Assembly: GCF_018390605.1 (NCBI RefSeq)
Contig: NZ_JAHBGD010000016.1
Coordinates: forward strand, 61,644-125,643
Length of the DNA stretch: 64,000 nucleotides
Reading direction: 5' to 3'
Source of the DNA: Ancylobacter defluvii
GTDB lineage: Bacteria; Pseudomonadota; Alphaproteobacteria; Rhizobiales; Xanthobacteraceae
Position numbers and translations under genes: made by a program. The notes below the pieces were generated by a model. That model was given only the letters and a program-made list of their open reading frames with translations, did not search any database and had not been told where the DNA came from. Shown here piece after piece: positions 37,192 to 47,059 of the stretch (the first letter of the stretch is position 1; every line of letters starts with the position of its first letter).

Positions 37192-38628
37192 TCAGGCCGC
37201 CCGCGCGGCGTTCGCCTGATCGGCGATGCGCGCCAGCGACTCGTCGCGCCCCAATACCGCCAGCACGTCGAAGATGCCGGGGGAGGTGGTTCGTCCGGTC
37301 ATGGCGGCGCGCAGCGGCTGGGCGATGGCGCCGAGCTTCACCCCCTTGGCCTCGGCGACGGTGCGCACCGCCGCCTCGGTGCCGGCGGCGGTCCAGTCCG
37401 GTGTCGCCGCCAGCGCGTCATGAGCGCTCGCCAGCAGGGCGCGGGCGTCGTCGGTGAGCAGCGCCTTGGCCTTGTCCTCCATATCGAGCGGGCGCTGCTT
37501 GACGATGTAGCCGGCGCTGTCGATCAGCTCGACCAGCGTCTTGGCGCGCTCCTTCAATCCCGGCATGGCGGCGAGCAGCTGGCGGCGGCGCTCCGGGGTG
37601 AGCGCGTCGGCGATCGCGGCGCCGTTGGGCAGATGCGGCAGCAACTGGTCGATGGCCGCCAGCAGCTCGGCGTCCGGCGTCGCCCGCATATAGTGGCCGT
37701 TGATGTTTTCCAGCTTGGCGAAGTCGAAGCGGGCCGGCGAGCGGCCGACGCGGTCGAGGTCGAAATGGGTGATCATCTCCTCGGTGGAGAAGATCTCCTG
37801 GTCGCCATGGCTCCAGCCGAGGCGCACCAGATAATTGCGCAGCGCGGCGGGCAGGTAGCCCATGGCGCGGTAGGCATCGACGCCGAGCGCGCCATGGCGC
37901 TTGGAAAGCTTGGCGCCATCCGACCCGTGGATCAGCGGGATATGCGCCATGGTCGGCACCTCCCAGCCCAGCGCGCGATAGATCTGCGTCTGGCGGGCGG
38001 CGTTGGTGAGATGGTCGTCGCCGCGGATGATGTTGGTGACGCCCATGTCATGGTCGTCGACCACCACCGAGAGCATATAGGTCGGCGTGCCGTCCGAGCG
38101 CAGCAGCACCAGATCGTCGAGTTCCTTATTCTGGAACACCACGCGGCCCTGCACCAGGTCGTCGATCACGGTCTCGCCCTCGGTCGGCGCCTTCAGGCGG
38201 ATCGCCGGCTTGGCGCCGGCGGGCGCCTCGGCGGGATCGCGGTCGCGCCAGCGCCCGTCATAGCGGGGCGCGCGGCCTTCCTTGCGGGCGGTCTCGCGCA
38301 TCTCCTCCAGCTCCGCCGCGGTGGCGTAGCAGGGATAGGCGTGGCCGGCCGCGAGCATCTGCTCCACCGCCTCGCGGTGCCGCCCGGCGCGGGCGAACTG
38401 GTAGATGGTGTCGCCCGTCCAGTCGATGCCGAGCCAGGTGAGCCCGTCGATGATCGCCTCGATGGCTTCCGGGGTGGAGCGCTGGCGGTCGGTGTCCTCG
38501 ATGCGCAGCAGCATCTTGCCGCCCTTGGCATGCGCATACAGCCAGTTGAACAGCGCGGTGCGGGCGCCGCCAATGTGCAGGAAGCCGGTCGGGGAGGGGG
38601 CGAAGCGGGTAATGACGGTGTCGGACAT
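37192..38628 (-). CDS. gltX: glutamate--tRNA ligase
   Basis: A 478-residue class I synthetase charging tRNA-Glu (and in many alphaproteobacteria, tRNA-Gln for transamidation). HIGH-type motif: [25 protein letters not shown]-type motif: [14 protein letters not shown]. The start at 38628 ([15 protein letters not shown]) matches the family; an open frame continues 100 codons upstream, overlapping the divergent comEC region, without protein-like content. The ComEC-lexA-gltX-gltA proximity is common in Hyphomicrobiales. Confidence 0.96.
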   Translation of the reverse strand: MSDTVITRFAPSPTGFLHIGGARTALFNWLYAHAKGGKMLLRIEDTDRQRSTPEAIEAIIDGLTWLGIDWTGDTIYQFARAGRHREAVEQMLAAGHAYPCYATAAELEEMRETARKEGRAPRYDGRWRDRDPAEAPAGAKPAIRLKAPTEGETVIDDLVQGRVVFQNKELDDLVLLRSDGTPTYMLSVVVDDHDMGVTNIIRGDDHLTNAARQTQIYRALGWEVPTMAHIPLIHGSDGAKLSKRHGALGVDAYRAMGYLPAALRNYLVRLGWSHGDQEIFSTEEMITHFDLDRVGRSPARFDFAKLENINGHYMRATPDAELLAAIDQLLPHLPNGAAIADALTPERRRQLLAAMPGLKERAKTLVELIDSAGYIVKQRPLDMEDKAKALLTDDARALLASAHDALAATPDWTAAGTEAAVRTVAEAKGVKLGAIAQPLRAAMTGRTTSPGIFDVLAVLGRDESLARIADQANAARAA

Positions 38629-38761
38629 CGGCTTTCCGTGTCGTCGCCGGGCGTTTTGCGCGGGGCGGTAGCGGTCGGGATGCGTGCGTGTACCATAGGA
38701 GCGCGAGCGGGGAAAAGCCGCCGTGCGGCCGGCGGCCGCCGGCGCGGGGGAAACGCGGGGC

Positions 38762-41116
38762 ATGGCGGGCGGGCGCGAAGCGGGCGCAAAGGCGCGAGGG
38801 CGGGTCGGGGCGCGGGCGATCGCCTCGCCGGCGACGGCCGCGGCCGCGCCACGCGACGCCGCAGCCGACCGCGAGTTCTCCGACCGCGAGTTCTTCGGCC
38901 GCGAGTTCTCCGACCGCGCCGGTCGCAATCCCTATCCGCTGCTGGCCCGGCTCGCGGCCGCATTGGGGGCGATGCTGGCGCAGGAGGTCGAGGACCGGCG
39001 CGCCACGCTGTTCCTTCCCGTCGGCTTCGCCATCGGCATCGCGCTTTATCTCGGTGCCGCCACCGAACCCTCGCCCTATGCCGGGCCGGTGGCGTTCGTC
39101 GTCTTTCTCGGCCTCGCTTTGGCGGCGCGGGCGCGGCCATTCGCCTTCCACGCGCTGGCGCTGGCGGCGACGCTCGCCGCCGGCTTCGGCGTCGCCAGCC
39201 TGCAGGTGCAGCGCATCGCCCATCCGGTGCTGGCGGCGCCGCTCGCCGGCGTCACGGTGAGCGGCACTGTCGAGCAGGCCGAGCTGCGGCCGCGCGGCAG
39301 CCGCATCGTGCTGAAGGTGACCGGCTTCGACCGCCCGCCCAAGCTGGCGCCGCAGCGGGTGCGCATCGCGCTCGCCTCCTCCAGCCCGCCGCCGGTCGGG
39401 GCGCATGTGAGCGTGCGTGCCGATCTCGCCGCCCCGCCCGGTCCCGCCTATCCCGGCGGGTTCGATTTCGGCCGCGCCGCCTGGTTCGAGGGGATCGGCG
39501 CCACCGGCTATGCGGTCGGCAAATGGCGGGAGACGCCGGCGCCGGCACCGCCGGATCTGCGGCTTGCCTTCGCCACCTGGCTGGAGGCAAGCCGGCAGGC
39601 GATCGCGGCGCGCATCCGCGCGGTGCTGCCGGGAGAGGCGGGCGGGGTGGCGGTGGCGCTGGTCACCGGCATTCGCGGCCAGGTGCCCGAGCCGCTGGAA
39701 GAGGCGATGCGCATTTCCGGCCTGTCGCACATCCTCTCGATTTCCGGCCTGCACATGGCGCTGGTGGCGACGACGGTGTTTTTCCTCGCCCGTGCGCTGC
39801 TGGCCCTGTGGCCGGGGCTGGCGCTGCGCCGACCGATCAAGGCCTGGGCGGCGGTGCCGGCGCTGGCCGCCGCCAGCTACTATCTGCTGCTCTCCGGCGC
39901 CGAGGTGGCGACGCAGCGTTCTTATGTGATGACGCTGCTGGTGCTGTGCGGCGTGATGCTCGGCCGGCCGGCGCTCACCCTGCACACGCTGGCGCTGGCG
40001 GCGCTGATCGTGCTGACGCTCGCTCCCTGGGCGATCCTCGATCCCGGCGCGCAAATGTCCTTCGCCGCTACGCTGGCGCTCGTCGTCGCCTATGAGCGCG
40101 GCGGCCGCCGCCTCATCGCCGCCGGCGCCGGCCGGGTGCCGTGGTATGCGTCCGGCCCGGCGCGCTGGCTGGCGGCGCTGGCGCTCACCTCGCTGGCGGC
40201 GGGGCTCGCCACCGCGCCCTATGCCGCCTATCACTTCCAGCGCCTGGCGCCGCTGAGCCTCCTCGCCAACCTCGCGGCGACGCCGCTGGTGAGCTTCGTC
40301 ATCATGCCGGCCGGCCTCTTGGGCACGCTCGCCATGCCCTTCGGCTGGGAGGCGCCGGCGTTCCGGCTGATGGGCTGGGGCATCGATGCCATGAACGCCG
40401 TCGCCCGCGAGGTGGCGGCGCTGCCCGGTGCCGATGGCGGCGTGCGCGCCATGCCGCTCGCCAGCCTGGCCCTGATCACTTTCGCCTTCCTCGCCGCCTG
40501 CCTGCTGCGTACCCGCCTGGCGCTGGCGGCGGCGGTCTTCGCGGCGGCCGCCCTCTGGCCGATCGCCGCCGCACGCCCTCTCGACGTGCTGATCGACGCG
40601 CAGGCGCGGACGGTGGCGGTGCGTGGGCCGGACGGGCAACTCGCGCTGATGGGCGATCGCCGCAAAGGCCTGGCCGAGCGCTTTTCCGCCGAACAGTGGC
40701 TGTCGGCCGAAGGGTTGCGCGGCAAGGGGGGCTTCGAGGCGCCCGCGTCATCATCGAAGAGCGCCGCCCCACCGAGAGATGCGGCGGAACTGCCGGCAGG
40801 ATCGGCCGCGCCGGGGGCGGTAACGGCCCGTTGTGATGCGCTTGGCTGCGTCCTACCCGCCCGCGATGGGCGGCTTGTCGCCTATCCGCTCGACCGTGCG
40901 GCCCTGGCGGACGACTGCCGTCGTGCCGCGATGGTGTTGACGCGCTTCAAGGCGCCGGCGGATTGCGCTGCCGAGATGGTGCAGCTCGACCGGGCGGGCG
41001 AGGGAGCGGGCACCGCTTTCCTGTTTGAGCCGGACGGCAGTTGGCGTCGCATCGACGCCCGCCCGCCGGACGGCACGCGGCCCTGGCTGCCGGGGTTCTC
41101 GCGTGGGATGCACTGA
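38762..41116 (+). CDS. comEC: ComEC/Rec2 family membrane protein
   Basis: A 784-residue polytopic protein related to the DNA-uptake channel. An N-terminal basic/Ala leader (about 1-50) ends in a DREFS repeat; then come DUF4131 (OB-like, about 125-260) and the Competence domain with [20 protein letters not shown] and [15 protein letters not shown]. The C-terminal part (about 570-784) lacks the HxHxDH metallo-beta-lactamase motif, so it is the alphaproteobacterial short form, and a nuclease role is unlikely. ATG 38762 follows GGGGGAAACGCGGGG; a GTG at 38723 is an alternative. Divergent from gltX, convergent with lexA. Confidence 0.9.
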   Translation: MAGGREAGAKARGRVGARAIASPATAAAAPRDAAADREFSDREFFGREFSDRAGRNPYPLLARLAAALGAMLAQEVEDRRATLFLPVGFAIGIALYLGAATEPSPYAGPVAFVVFLGLALAARARPFAFHALALAATLAAGFGVASLQVQRIAHPVLAAPLAGVTVSGTVEQAELRPRGSRIVLKVTGFDRPPKLAPQRVRIALASSSPPPVGAHVSVRADLAAPPGPAYPGGFDFGRAAWFEGIGATGYAVGKWRETPAPAPPDLRLAFATWLEASRQAIAARIRAVLPGEAGGVAVALVTGIRGQVPEPLEEAMRISGLSHILSISGLHMALVATTVFFLARALLALWPGLALRRPIKAWAAVPALAAASYYLLLSGAEVATQRSYVMTLLVLCGVMLGRPALTLHTLALAALIVLTLAPWAILDPGAQMSFAATLALVVAYERGGRRLIAAGAGRVPWYASGPARWLAALALTSLAAGLATAPYAAYHFQRLAPLSLLANLAATPLVSFVIMPAGLLGTLAMPFGWEAPAFRLMGWGIDAMNAVAREVAALPGADGGVRAMPLASLALITFAFLAACLLRTRLALAAAVFAAAALWPIAAARPLDVLIDAQARTVAVRGPDGQLALMGDRRKGLAERFSAEQWLSAEGLRGKGGFEAPASSSKSAAPPRDAAELPAGSAAPGAVTARCDALGCVLPARDGRLVAYPLDRAALADDCRRAAMVLTRFKAPADCAAEMVQLDRAGEGAGTAFLFEPDGSWRRIDARPPDGTRPWLPGFSRGMH
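38867..38917 (+). repeat. 15-nt tandem repeat inside comEC, 3.4 copies
   Basis: Units at 38867-38881, 38882-38896 and 38897-38911, plus a partial unit, follow GACCGCGAGTTCTCC with one or two changes and encode [17 protein letters not shown]. The unit length keeps the frame, so copy-number change would alter only the cytoplasmic leader length. Confidence 0.85.
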
Positions 41117-41252
41117 CGCCGCACCACGGCAGCCGGATCACGGTCGGCGCCGGCTTCAGGACCGTCGTCGTTGCAGGGTCATCACTACGGCGGCGCCACC
41201 GGCACGCCGGACTTCTGGTCTGCCGGACGCTGGCCTGTCGGGCGGAGAAGGC

Positions 41253-41975
41253 TCAGTAGCGGCGGAACAAGCCGACCAGCCGCCCCTGGATGCGCACCCG
41301 GTCCGGCCCGAAGATGCGGGTCTCATAGGCGGGGTTGGCGGCTTCCAGCGCGATGGAGGCTCCCTTGCGGCGCAGCCGCTTCAGCGTCGCCTCCTCGTCG
41401 TCGATCAGCGCCACCACGATCGAACCGGTTTCGGCGGTGTCGCCGCGGCGGATCAGCGCCAGGTCGCCATCGAGGATCCCGGCCTCGATCATCGAATCGC
41501 CGCGCACTTCCAGCGCGAAATGCTCGCCGCCGCCCAGCATCTCCGCCGGCATGGAAATGGTCTGGCTCGGCGACTGGATGGCGGAGATCGGCGAGCCGGC
41601 GGCGATGCGGCCCATTACCGGCACCGCAATCGGCCGCATCGCCTCGTCGTCGCTCGGCGGTGGTGCGGAGGGGCGGGCACGGCCGAGGCTGCCCTCGATC
41701 ACGCTCGGTGCAAAGTTGCGGGGCTGGGCGGGAGCCGCCGGTTTCGGCATCGCCTGCACCGTCTCGGGCAGGCGGATCACTTCCAGCGCCCGGGCGCGAT
41801 TCGGCAGCCGGCGGATGAAGCCGCGCTCCTCCAGCGCGGTGATCAGCCGGTGGATGCCGGATTTGGACCGGAGGTCCAGCGCTTCCTTCATCTCCTCGAA
41901 GGAGGGCGGTACGCCGCTCTCCTTCAGGCGCTCATGGATGAAGCGGAGCAGTTCGTGTTGCTTGCGGGTGAGCAT
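41253..41975 (-). CDS. lexA: LexA repressor
   Basis: A 240-residue SOS repressor and autoprotease. The N-terminal winged helix starts [20 protein letters not shown]; a long Pro/Ala linker (about 75-110) is typical of alphaproteobacteria; the cleavage site is Ala126-Gly127 in GRIAAGSP; the catalytic dyad is Ser161 (RGDSMIEAG) and Lys199 (ATLKRL). Upstream, at 42037-42051, is a perfect SOS box for autoregulation. Its targets in this window include the promoter near 16971. Confidence 0.97.
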   Translation of the reverse strand: MLTRKQHELLRFIHERLKESGVPPSFEEMKEALDLRSKSGIHRLITALEERGFIRRLPNRARALEVIRLPETVQAMPKPAAPAQPRNFAPSVIEGSLGRARPSAPPPSDDEAMRPIAVPVMGRIAAGSPISAIQSPSQTISMPAEMLGGGEHFALEVRGDSMIEAGILDGDLALIRRGDTAETGSIVVALIDDEEATLKRLRRKGASIALEAANPAYETRIFGPDRVRIQGRLVGLFRRY

Positions 41976-42036
41976 CAGCGCAGGTCCATCCCCGACGGGC
42001 AGCCAAAATGAAACAAATCACGAACAAACACTATCC

Positions 42037-42051
42037 GTTCTTTTTGTGTTC
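42037..42051 (-). promoter_or_regulatory. SOS box of lexA
   Basis: GTTC-TTTTTGT-GTTC on the plus strand, all eight conserved bases present, 61 nt upstream of the lexA start. On the minus strand TTGTGG, a 17-nt spacer and TAGTGT form a possible promoter whose spacer is covered by this box, as expected for autorepression. Confidence 0.85.
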
Positions 42052-42109
42052 CACAATCCGTAAATAAAGCCCTAAGGGTCGACGCGGTGGTGGGCTCCCG
42101 CTAATGTAT

Positions 42110-42128
42110 GCAATGTAATGGTCATTGC
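42110..42128. promoter_or_regulatory. inverted repeat upstream of atzF, candidate GntR operator
   Basis: GCAATG (42110-42115), 7-nt spacer, CATTGC (42123-42128), perfect arms, inside an AT-rich stretch about 50 nt before the allophanate hydrolase start. The FCD-type regulator encoded just downstream of that gene is the natural candidate to bind it. Confidence 0.4.
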
Positions 42129-42175
42129 CTAAGTGATACGCAGTTTTGACATCCTGCTTGATTGGGAGACCCGCA

Positions 42176-44005
42176 TTGCCTGCCACGATCGCTGACATTC
42201 TCCATGCGCACCGCTCCGGCCGCTCGACCCCCTCGCGCACCGTCGCCGCCTGCCTGGAGCGGATCGAGCGGCATGCCGATCCCTCGATCTTCACCGCGCT
42301 GTTCGGGCGCGAGGCGCTCGCCGAGCAGGTGGCGGCGCTGGAGGGGCGTGATCCGTCGAGCCTGCCGCTCTACGGCGTGCCCTTCGCGGTGAAGGACAAT
42401 ATCGACGTCGCCGGCCTGCCCACCAGCTGCGCCTGCCCGGATTTCGCCTATGCCGCCGCGCGCGACGCCACTGCCGTCGCGCGCCTGCGGCGTGCCGGCG
42501 CCATCGTCATCGGCAAGACCAATCTCGATCAGTTCGCCACCGGGCTGAACGGCACCCGTTCGCCCTATGGCACGCCGCGCAACGCCGTGCGCGCCGATCT
42601 AGTGCCGGGGGGGTCGAGCTCGGGTTCGGGCGTGGCGGTGGCGGCGGGGCTGGTGGCCTTCGCGCTCGGCACCGATACCGCCGGCTCGGGACGCATTCCC
42701 GCCGGGCTGAACAATATTGTCGGCATCAAGCCGAGCCTCGGCCTGGTCTCGACCAGCGGCCTGGTGCCGGCCTGTCGCACGCTCGACTGCATTTCGGTGT
42801 TCGGCCTCACCGTCGACGACGCCTTCGCGGCGCTCCGGGTGATGGCCGGGCCGGACGAGGCCGATCCGTTCTCGCGGCCGCTGTCGCTGGGCACGCCGGG
42901 CGCCTTTCCCGCGGCGCCGCGCATCGCCGTGCCGCGGCCGGAGGATCGGGTGTTCCTCGGAGATCGCCAGGCCGAGGCGGCCTTTACCCAGGCCATCGCC
43001 CGCATGGCCTCGCTCGGCGCCCGCATCGTCGAGATCGCCATGGAGCCATTCTACGAGACCGCCAAGCTGCTCTATGAGGGGCCGTGGGTCGCCGAGCGCT
43101 ATGCCGCGGTCGGCCCGTTCCTGGAAGCGAAGCCGGAAGCGTTCAACGAGGTGGTCCGCGCCATCATCGAGGAGGGGCGGCGGCGCACCGCGGTCGAGAC
43201 CTTCCGCGGCCATTACCGCCGCGCCGAGCTGGCGGCGCGCACCCGCGCCAGCCTCGCCGGTTGCGACGCGCTGATGGTGCCGACCATGCCGACCGTCTAC
43301 ACGGTGGAGGAGATGCTGGCCGATCCGGTGCGGCTCAACTCGCATCTCGGCGTCTACACCAATTTCGTCAACCTGCTCGACATGTGCGGCATCGCCGTGC
43401 CCTCGGGCCTGCGGCCGGACGGGGCGCCGGTCGGCATCACCCTGCTGGCGGGCGCCGGGCGCGACGCGCATCTCGCCGCACTGGCCTCCGCCTTCCATGC
43501 CTCGACCGATCTGCCGATGGGCGCCACCGGCGAGAAGCTGCCGTCGCTGCCGCCCGCCACCCCGCGCGCCGGCGCCGGCTATCACGAGATCGCGCTGTTC
43601 GGTGCGCATCTCTCCGGCCTGCCGCTCAATGGCGAATTGCTGGAAGCGGGCGGCGTGTTCATGCGCCGCGCCCGTACCAGCGACGACTACCGGTTCTATG
43701 CGCTCCCCGAGGGCCGGGTGCGCCGGCCGGGCCTGCTGCGTGTCGAGGCCGGCAGCGGCGCGTCGATCGAATGCGAGATCTGGGCGCTGCCGGCGGAGGC
43801 TTTCGCCCGCTTCGTCGACGCCATCCCGGCGCCGCTCGGCATCGCCACCATCCTGCTGGAGGACGGCAGCCGGGTAAAGGGCTTCGCGCTGGAGGCGGTG
43901 GCGGCGCGCGATGCGCGCGACATCACCGGCTTCGGCGGCTGGCGGGGCTTTCTCGCCGACGAGCAGCGGCAGAGGCAGGCGGCCGGCATCCCGGCGGCGG
44001 AGTAG
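42176..44005 (+). CDS. atzF: allophanate hydrolase
   Basis: A 609-residue amidase-signature enzyme that splits allophanate to ammonia and carbon dioxide, in urea, biuret, cyanuric acid or oxalurate breakdown. The catalytic set is Lys73 (FAVKDNIDVAG), the Ser cluster 147-149 (GGSSSGSG) and nucleophile Ser171 (DTAGSGR). The C-terminal domain (about 470-609, gamma-glutamylcyclotransferase-like, HEIALFGAHLSGLPLNGEL) completes the full AtzF form. The start TTG 42176 is chosen because GGGAG lies at 42164-42168; TTG 42146 is an alternative. No urea carboxylase gene is in the window, so the upstream enzyme lies elsewhere. Confidence 0.93.
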   Translation: MPATIADILHAHRSGRSTPSRTVAACLERIERHADPSIFTALFGREALAEQVAALEGRDPSSLPLYGVPFAVKDNIDVAGLPTSCACPDFAYAAARDATAVARLRRAGAIVIGKTNLDQFATGLNGTRSPYGTPRNAVRADLVPGGSSSGSGVAVAAGLVAFALGTDTAGSGRIPAGLNNIVGIKPSLGLVSTSGLVPACRTLDCISVFGLTVDDAFAALRVMAGPDEADPFSRPLSLGTPGAFPAAPRIAVPRPEDRVFLGDRQAEAAFTQAIARMASLGARIVEIAMEPFYETAKLLYEGPWVAERYAAVGPFLEAKPEAFNEVVRAIIEEGRRRTAVETFRGHYRRAELAARTRASLAGCDALMVPTMPTVYTVEEMLADPVRLNSHLGVYTNFVNLLDMCGIAVPSGLRPDGAPVGITLLAGAGRDAHLAALASAFHASTDLPMGATGEKLPSLPPATPRAGAGYHEIALFGAHLSGLPLNGELLEAGGVFMRRARTSDDYRFYALPEGRVRRPGLLRVEAGSGASIECEIWALPAEAFARFVDAIPAPLGIATILLEDGSRVKGFALEAVAARDARDITGFGGWRGFLADEQRQRQAAGIPAAE

Positions 44006-44020
44006 AAAAGCCAAGTATTA

Positions 44021-44719
44021 TCAGATCAGTTGCGCGTATTTCTCATACGCGTCGTGAACGATGGAGATGTGGTCGCGCATCGCCGCGGCCGCGCCGTCGC
44101 GGTCGCCGCGCAGGATCGCGGTGACGACGCGGTCATGCTCCTGATGCGACAACGCGAGGCGTCCCAGCGCGCGGAACTGCGCGCGGCGGAACGGCGAGAG
44201 CCGTTGCCGCGTCGCCAGCGTCAGCTCGACCAGATAGTCGTTGTGCCCGCCGGCATAGATCGAGGTGTGGAACTGCTCGTTGGCCTCGCGATAGGCGGCG
44301 AAGTCGCCGAGGCGCATCATCTCGCCCATCTCGGCATGCAGGATCTCCAGCCGCCGCCGCTCGGCGGGGGCGATGTTCTGCGCGCAGAGCCCGGCGCACA
44401 GCGCTTCCAGTTCCGCCATCACCTCGAACATGTTCTGCAGCCGCTCGAAGCTCGGCCGGGCGACGATGGCGCCGCGATGCGGGCGGGCATCGATCAAGCC
44501 GGAGGCGGCGAGCTCGCGGATGGCTTCGCGCACCGGCGTACGCGACACGCCGAAGCGGGACGCCAGCGCGCTTTCGTCCAGCAGCGTGCCGGGCGGCAGC
44601 AGGCCGCGGGTGATTTCGTCGGCGACCTGCTCGCGAATATCCTCGGCGCGGGTCTTGCGGCCGAGCCGGGACGCTCCGGCCGGGGCGGCGACGACGATGG
44701 GACTATCGGGAAGCGACAT
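44021..44719 (-). CDS. GntR family transcriptional regulator, FCD subfamily
   Basis: A 232-residue regulator with an N-terminal winged helix (REQVADEITRGLLPPGTLLD and FGVSRTPVREAIRELAASGL) and a C-terminal FCD effector domain with the metal/acid-binding pattern (EANEQFHTSIYAGGHNDYL; HEHDR-like region QEHDRVVTAI). The start at 44719 gives MSLPDSPIVV; the frame runs 20 codons further without support. It is convergent with atzF (15-nt gap) and likely controls it and the AtzH-like gene; the ligand is unknown. Confidence 0.92.
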   Translation of the reverse strand: MSLPDSPIVVAAPAGASRLGRKTRAEDIREQVADEITRGLLPPGTLLDESALASRFGVSRTPVREAIRELAASGLIDARPHRGAIVARPSFERLQNMFEVMAELEALCAGLCAQNIAPAERRRLEILHAEMGEMMRLGDFAAYREANEQFHTSIYAGGHNDYLVELTLATRQRLSPFRRAQFRALGRLALSHQEHDRVVTAILRGDRDGAAAAMRDHISIVHDAYEKYAQLI

Positions 44720-44877
44720 GTCAGCCCCGCCGGCCGGCGCGCGGCAATGTAGCCGCGAGAACGGACACGACCGCATCATGCGCGGCGAGAGGGGCGAGGG
44801 AACGGGTCATCGGCTCACGGCAGGCTATAGGGTTCACGGCAGGCTGGTTTCACGCGGGTTCGAGATGGATTCGGTGC

Positions 44878-45264
44878 TCACGCCGGTTCGGCGATCAGGC
44901 TGACATGGGCGGCGACGACTTTCCATCCCCCGGCGGTACGCATCCAGGTCTGCATCTGCCGGCCGACCTTGCCGGGGGCCGAGGCGCGGCGGAACAGCGT
45001 CGCCGCGGTGGCCATGTCGCGGCCATAGGTAGTGATCACCGTGCCGTCCAGGCTGCGCTCCAGCCCGTGCGGCGAGCGGCCGGCGCGGAAGGCGCGGATC
45101 GCCGCGATGCCGTAGAGGTTCTCGCCGCCGCCATAGCGGATGGTGCGCGGATCGTCCCAGAACAGGTCGTCGAGCGCGGCGACGTCATTGCTGATGAGCG
45201 CTTGCTCGTAGCGGGCGAACGCCGCCTCGACCTCGGCCAGCACGTCCGGGATATTGATGTCCAT
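44878..45264 (-). CDS. AtzH-like (HpxZ/DUF3225) NTF2-fold protein
   Basis: A 128-residue protein of the SnoaL/NTF2 fold: [39 protein letters not shown] and [18 protein letters not shown] are characteristic of the AtzH-like family. Relatives act beside AtzF: AtzH in cyanuric acid breakdown, where it is reported to act on dicarboxyurea, and HpxZ in oxalurate breakdown. Placement beside atzF and a GntR regulator supports a shared role. The usual partners AtzE/AtzG (HpxY/HpxX) are not seen here. Confidence 0.85.
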   Translation of the reverse strand: MDINIPDVLAEVEAAFARYEQALISNDVAALDDLFWDDPRTIRYGGGENLYGIAAIRAFRAGRSPHGLERSLDGTVITTYGRDMATAATLFRRASAPGKVGRQMQTWMRTAGGWKVVAAHVSLIAEPA

Positions 45265-45322
45265 CGCCCTGAAATTCCTCGCATCTTACCGTCGGCCAGC
45301 ACACAGCCTCAACGGCGCGGGG

Positions 45323-46558
45323 TCAATCCTCCAGCGGCAGAATCTCGCATGGCTCGCCGGCCTTGGCGGCGGTGGCGTGCGGCCGGCGCACCAGCAGCGC
45401 GCCGGCGCGGGCGAGCAGGCTCAGCATCGAGGAATCCTGCACCGGCATCGGCCGGACCAGCGGTATTCCGGCGCGGCGGCCGACGATCTCGGCGCGCATG
45501 AAGTCCATGCGGTGGTCGTTGGCCTTCATGTCGACCGCAAGCTCGGCCGCAACCAGCTCCAGCCCGCCGATCCCGGCTTCGCCCTGCATCCGCCGCAGCA
45601 GCGGGTGCAGGAACAGCAGGGCGCAGACATAGGCCGAGACCGGATTGCCCGGCAGCCCGAGTATGTGTGTGCCGATCCCCTGCGCGGCGGGAAAGCCGCC
45701 GAACATCAGCGGCTTGCCCGGCCGCAGCGCGATCTTGTGCACCGCCAGCGCCGCGCCCTCGGCGGTGAGCGCCGGGGCGACGAGGTCATGGTCGCCGACC
45801 GAGGCGCCGCCGGAGGTCACGAGGACATCGAGCCCGGCGTCGCGCGCGGCGCGGATGCCCTCGCGCGTCGCCTCCATCTGGTCCGGCAATATGCCGCGGT
45901 CGGTCACTTCGGCGCCGGCCTGCCGGGCGACGCCGCCGACCGCGTAGATATTGGACAGGATCACCTGGTGCGCCTGCGCGCCCATTCCCGGCCGCACCAG
46001 CTCGTCGCCGGTGGAGAGCAGGCCGACGCGCGGGCGCCGGGACACCTCAACCTGCGCCAGATCGCAGGCGGCGACGAGCGCGAGGTCGCGCGCGGTGAGC
46101 CGGTGCCCGGCCTTCAGCACCGTCTCGCCCTGGCGGAAATCGCCGCCGGCCTTGCGGATGTGCCGGCCCGGCGTCGCCGCTTCGTTGATATGGATGCGGG
46201 CGCCGTCGCGCGAGGTGTCCTCCTGGATCACCACCGCGTCGGCGCCGTCCGGCACCACCGCGCCGGTGAACAGCCGCACCGCGCCGCCGGGCGGAACCGT
46301 GCCGGGATAGGGCCGGCCGGCGGCGGATTCGCCCGCCACCTCCAGCACCGCGCCAAGCGTGGCGTCGCCAGCGCGCACGGCATAGCCGTCCATCGCCGAC
46401 ACGTCGCGGCCCGGCGTGGTCCGCCCCGCCACCACCGGCGCCGCCAGCACCCGCCCCAGCGCCGCATCGAGCGGCACGGTCTCGGCGGGCAGCGTCTCGG
46501 CTTGCGACAGCAGGAGGTCCAGCGCCTCCTCGACCGGCATCAGCGCGGGCTTCGCCAT
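45323..46558 (-). CDS. moeA: molybdopterin molybdenumtransferase
   Basis: A 411-residue enzyme inserting molybdate into adenylylated molybdopterin. Recognised by DVSAMDGYAVRAGD, FTGAVVPDGADAVV, VGLLSTGDELV, VTSGGASVGDHDL and ILGLPGNPVSAYVCALLF, and a C-terminal domain. The start at 46558 (MAKPALMPVEEAL) is favoured; the moaC stop lies only 2 nt before it. It is the last gene of the minus-strand trp-moa run. Confidence 0.96.
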   Translation of the reverse strand: MAKPALMPVEEALDLLLSQAETLPAETVPLDAALGRVLAAPVVAGRTTPGRDVSAMDGYAVRAGDATLGAVLEVAGESAAGRPYPGTVPPGGAVRLFTGAVVPDGADAVVIQEDTSRDGARIHINEAATPGRHIRKAGGDFRQGETVLKAGHRLTARDLALVAACDLAQVEVSRRPRVGLLSTGDELVRPGMGAQAHQVILSNIYAVGGVARQAGAEVTDRGILPDQMEATREGIRAARDAGLDVLVTSGGASVGDHDLVAPALTAEGAALAVHKIALRPGKPLMFGGFPAAQGIGTHILGLPGNPVSAYVCALLFLHPLLRRMQGEAGIGGLELVAAELAVDMKANDHRMDFMRAEIVGRRAGIPLVRPMPVQDSSMLSLLARAGALLVRRPHATAAKAGEPCEILPLED

Positions 46559-46560
46559 GG

Positions 46561-47055
46561 CTAAGACACCTGCCAATGGCCGGAGCGGCCGCCGGCCTTC
46601 TCCAGCACCCGGATGCCTTCGATCCGCATGCCCCGGTCCACCGCCTTGGCCATGTCGTAAATGGTGAGGCAGGCGACCGACACCGCGGTCAGTGCCTCCA
46701 TCTCGACGCCGGTCTGCCCGGCGGTGCGCACGCTGGCCCGCACATGCAGCCCCGGCATCGCGGCGTCGGTCTCGATCTCCACCGCCACCTTGGAGAGCAG
46801 CAGCGCATGGCAGAGCGGGATCAGCTCATGGGTGCGCTTGGCGGCCATGATGCCGGCGAGCCGCGCGGTGCCGATCACGTCGCCCTTCTTGGCGTTGCCG
46901 CTCTCGATCAGCGCCAGCGTTTCCGGCAGCATCACCACCCGGCCCTCGGCGACGGCGATGCGGTCGGTCACCGCCTTGTCGGCGACGTCGACCATGTTGG
47001 CGGCGCCGGCGGCGTCGAGATGCGAGAGCTTCGGCGGGTCCGCGGCGTCGCCCAT
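46561..47055 (-). CDS. moaC: cyclic pyranopterin monophosphate synthase
   Basis: A 164-residue enzyme of molybdenum cofactor synthesis that converts the MoaA product to cPMP. Markers: [43 protein letters not shown] region, and [20 protein letters not shown] with the catalytic Lys close after it. The start at 47055 matches the family; the frame runs 22 codons further into trpC. Moderate overlap of functions with moeA, 2 nt downstream. Confidence 0.96.
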   Translation of the reverse strand: MGDAADPPKLSHLDAAGAANMVDVADKAVTDRIAVAEGRVVMLPETLALIESGNAKKGDVIGTARLAGIMAAKRTHELIPLCHALLLSKVAVEIETDAAMPGLHVRASVRTAGQTGVEMEALTAVSVACLTIYDMAKAVDRGMRIEGIRVLEKAGGRSGHWQVS

Positions 47056-47059
47056 GGCC

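Noticed and set aside
44847..44861. GTTT-N7-GTTC, one base off the SOS consensus, between the AtzH-like and GntR genes
   Set aside because: One mismatch in a conserved base, not close to a promoter for either gene, and no reason for SOS control of this group.
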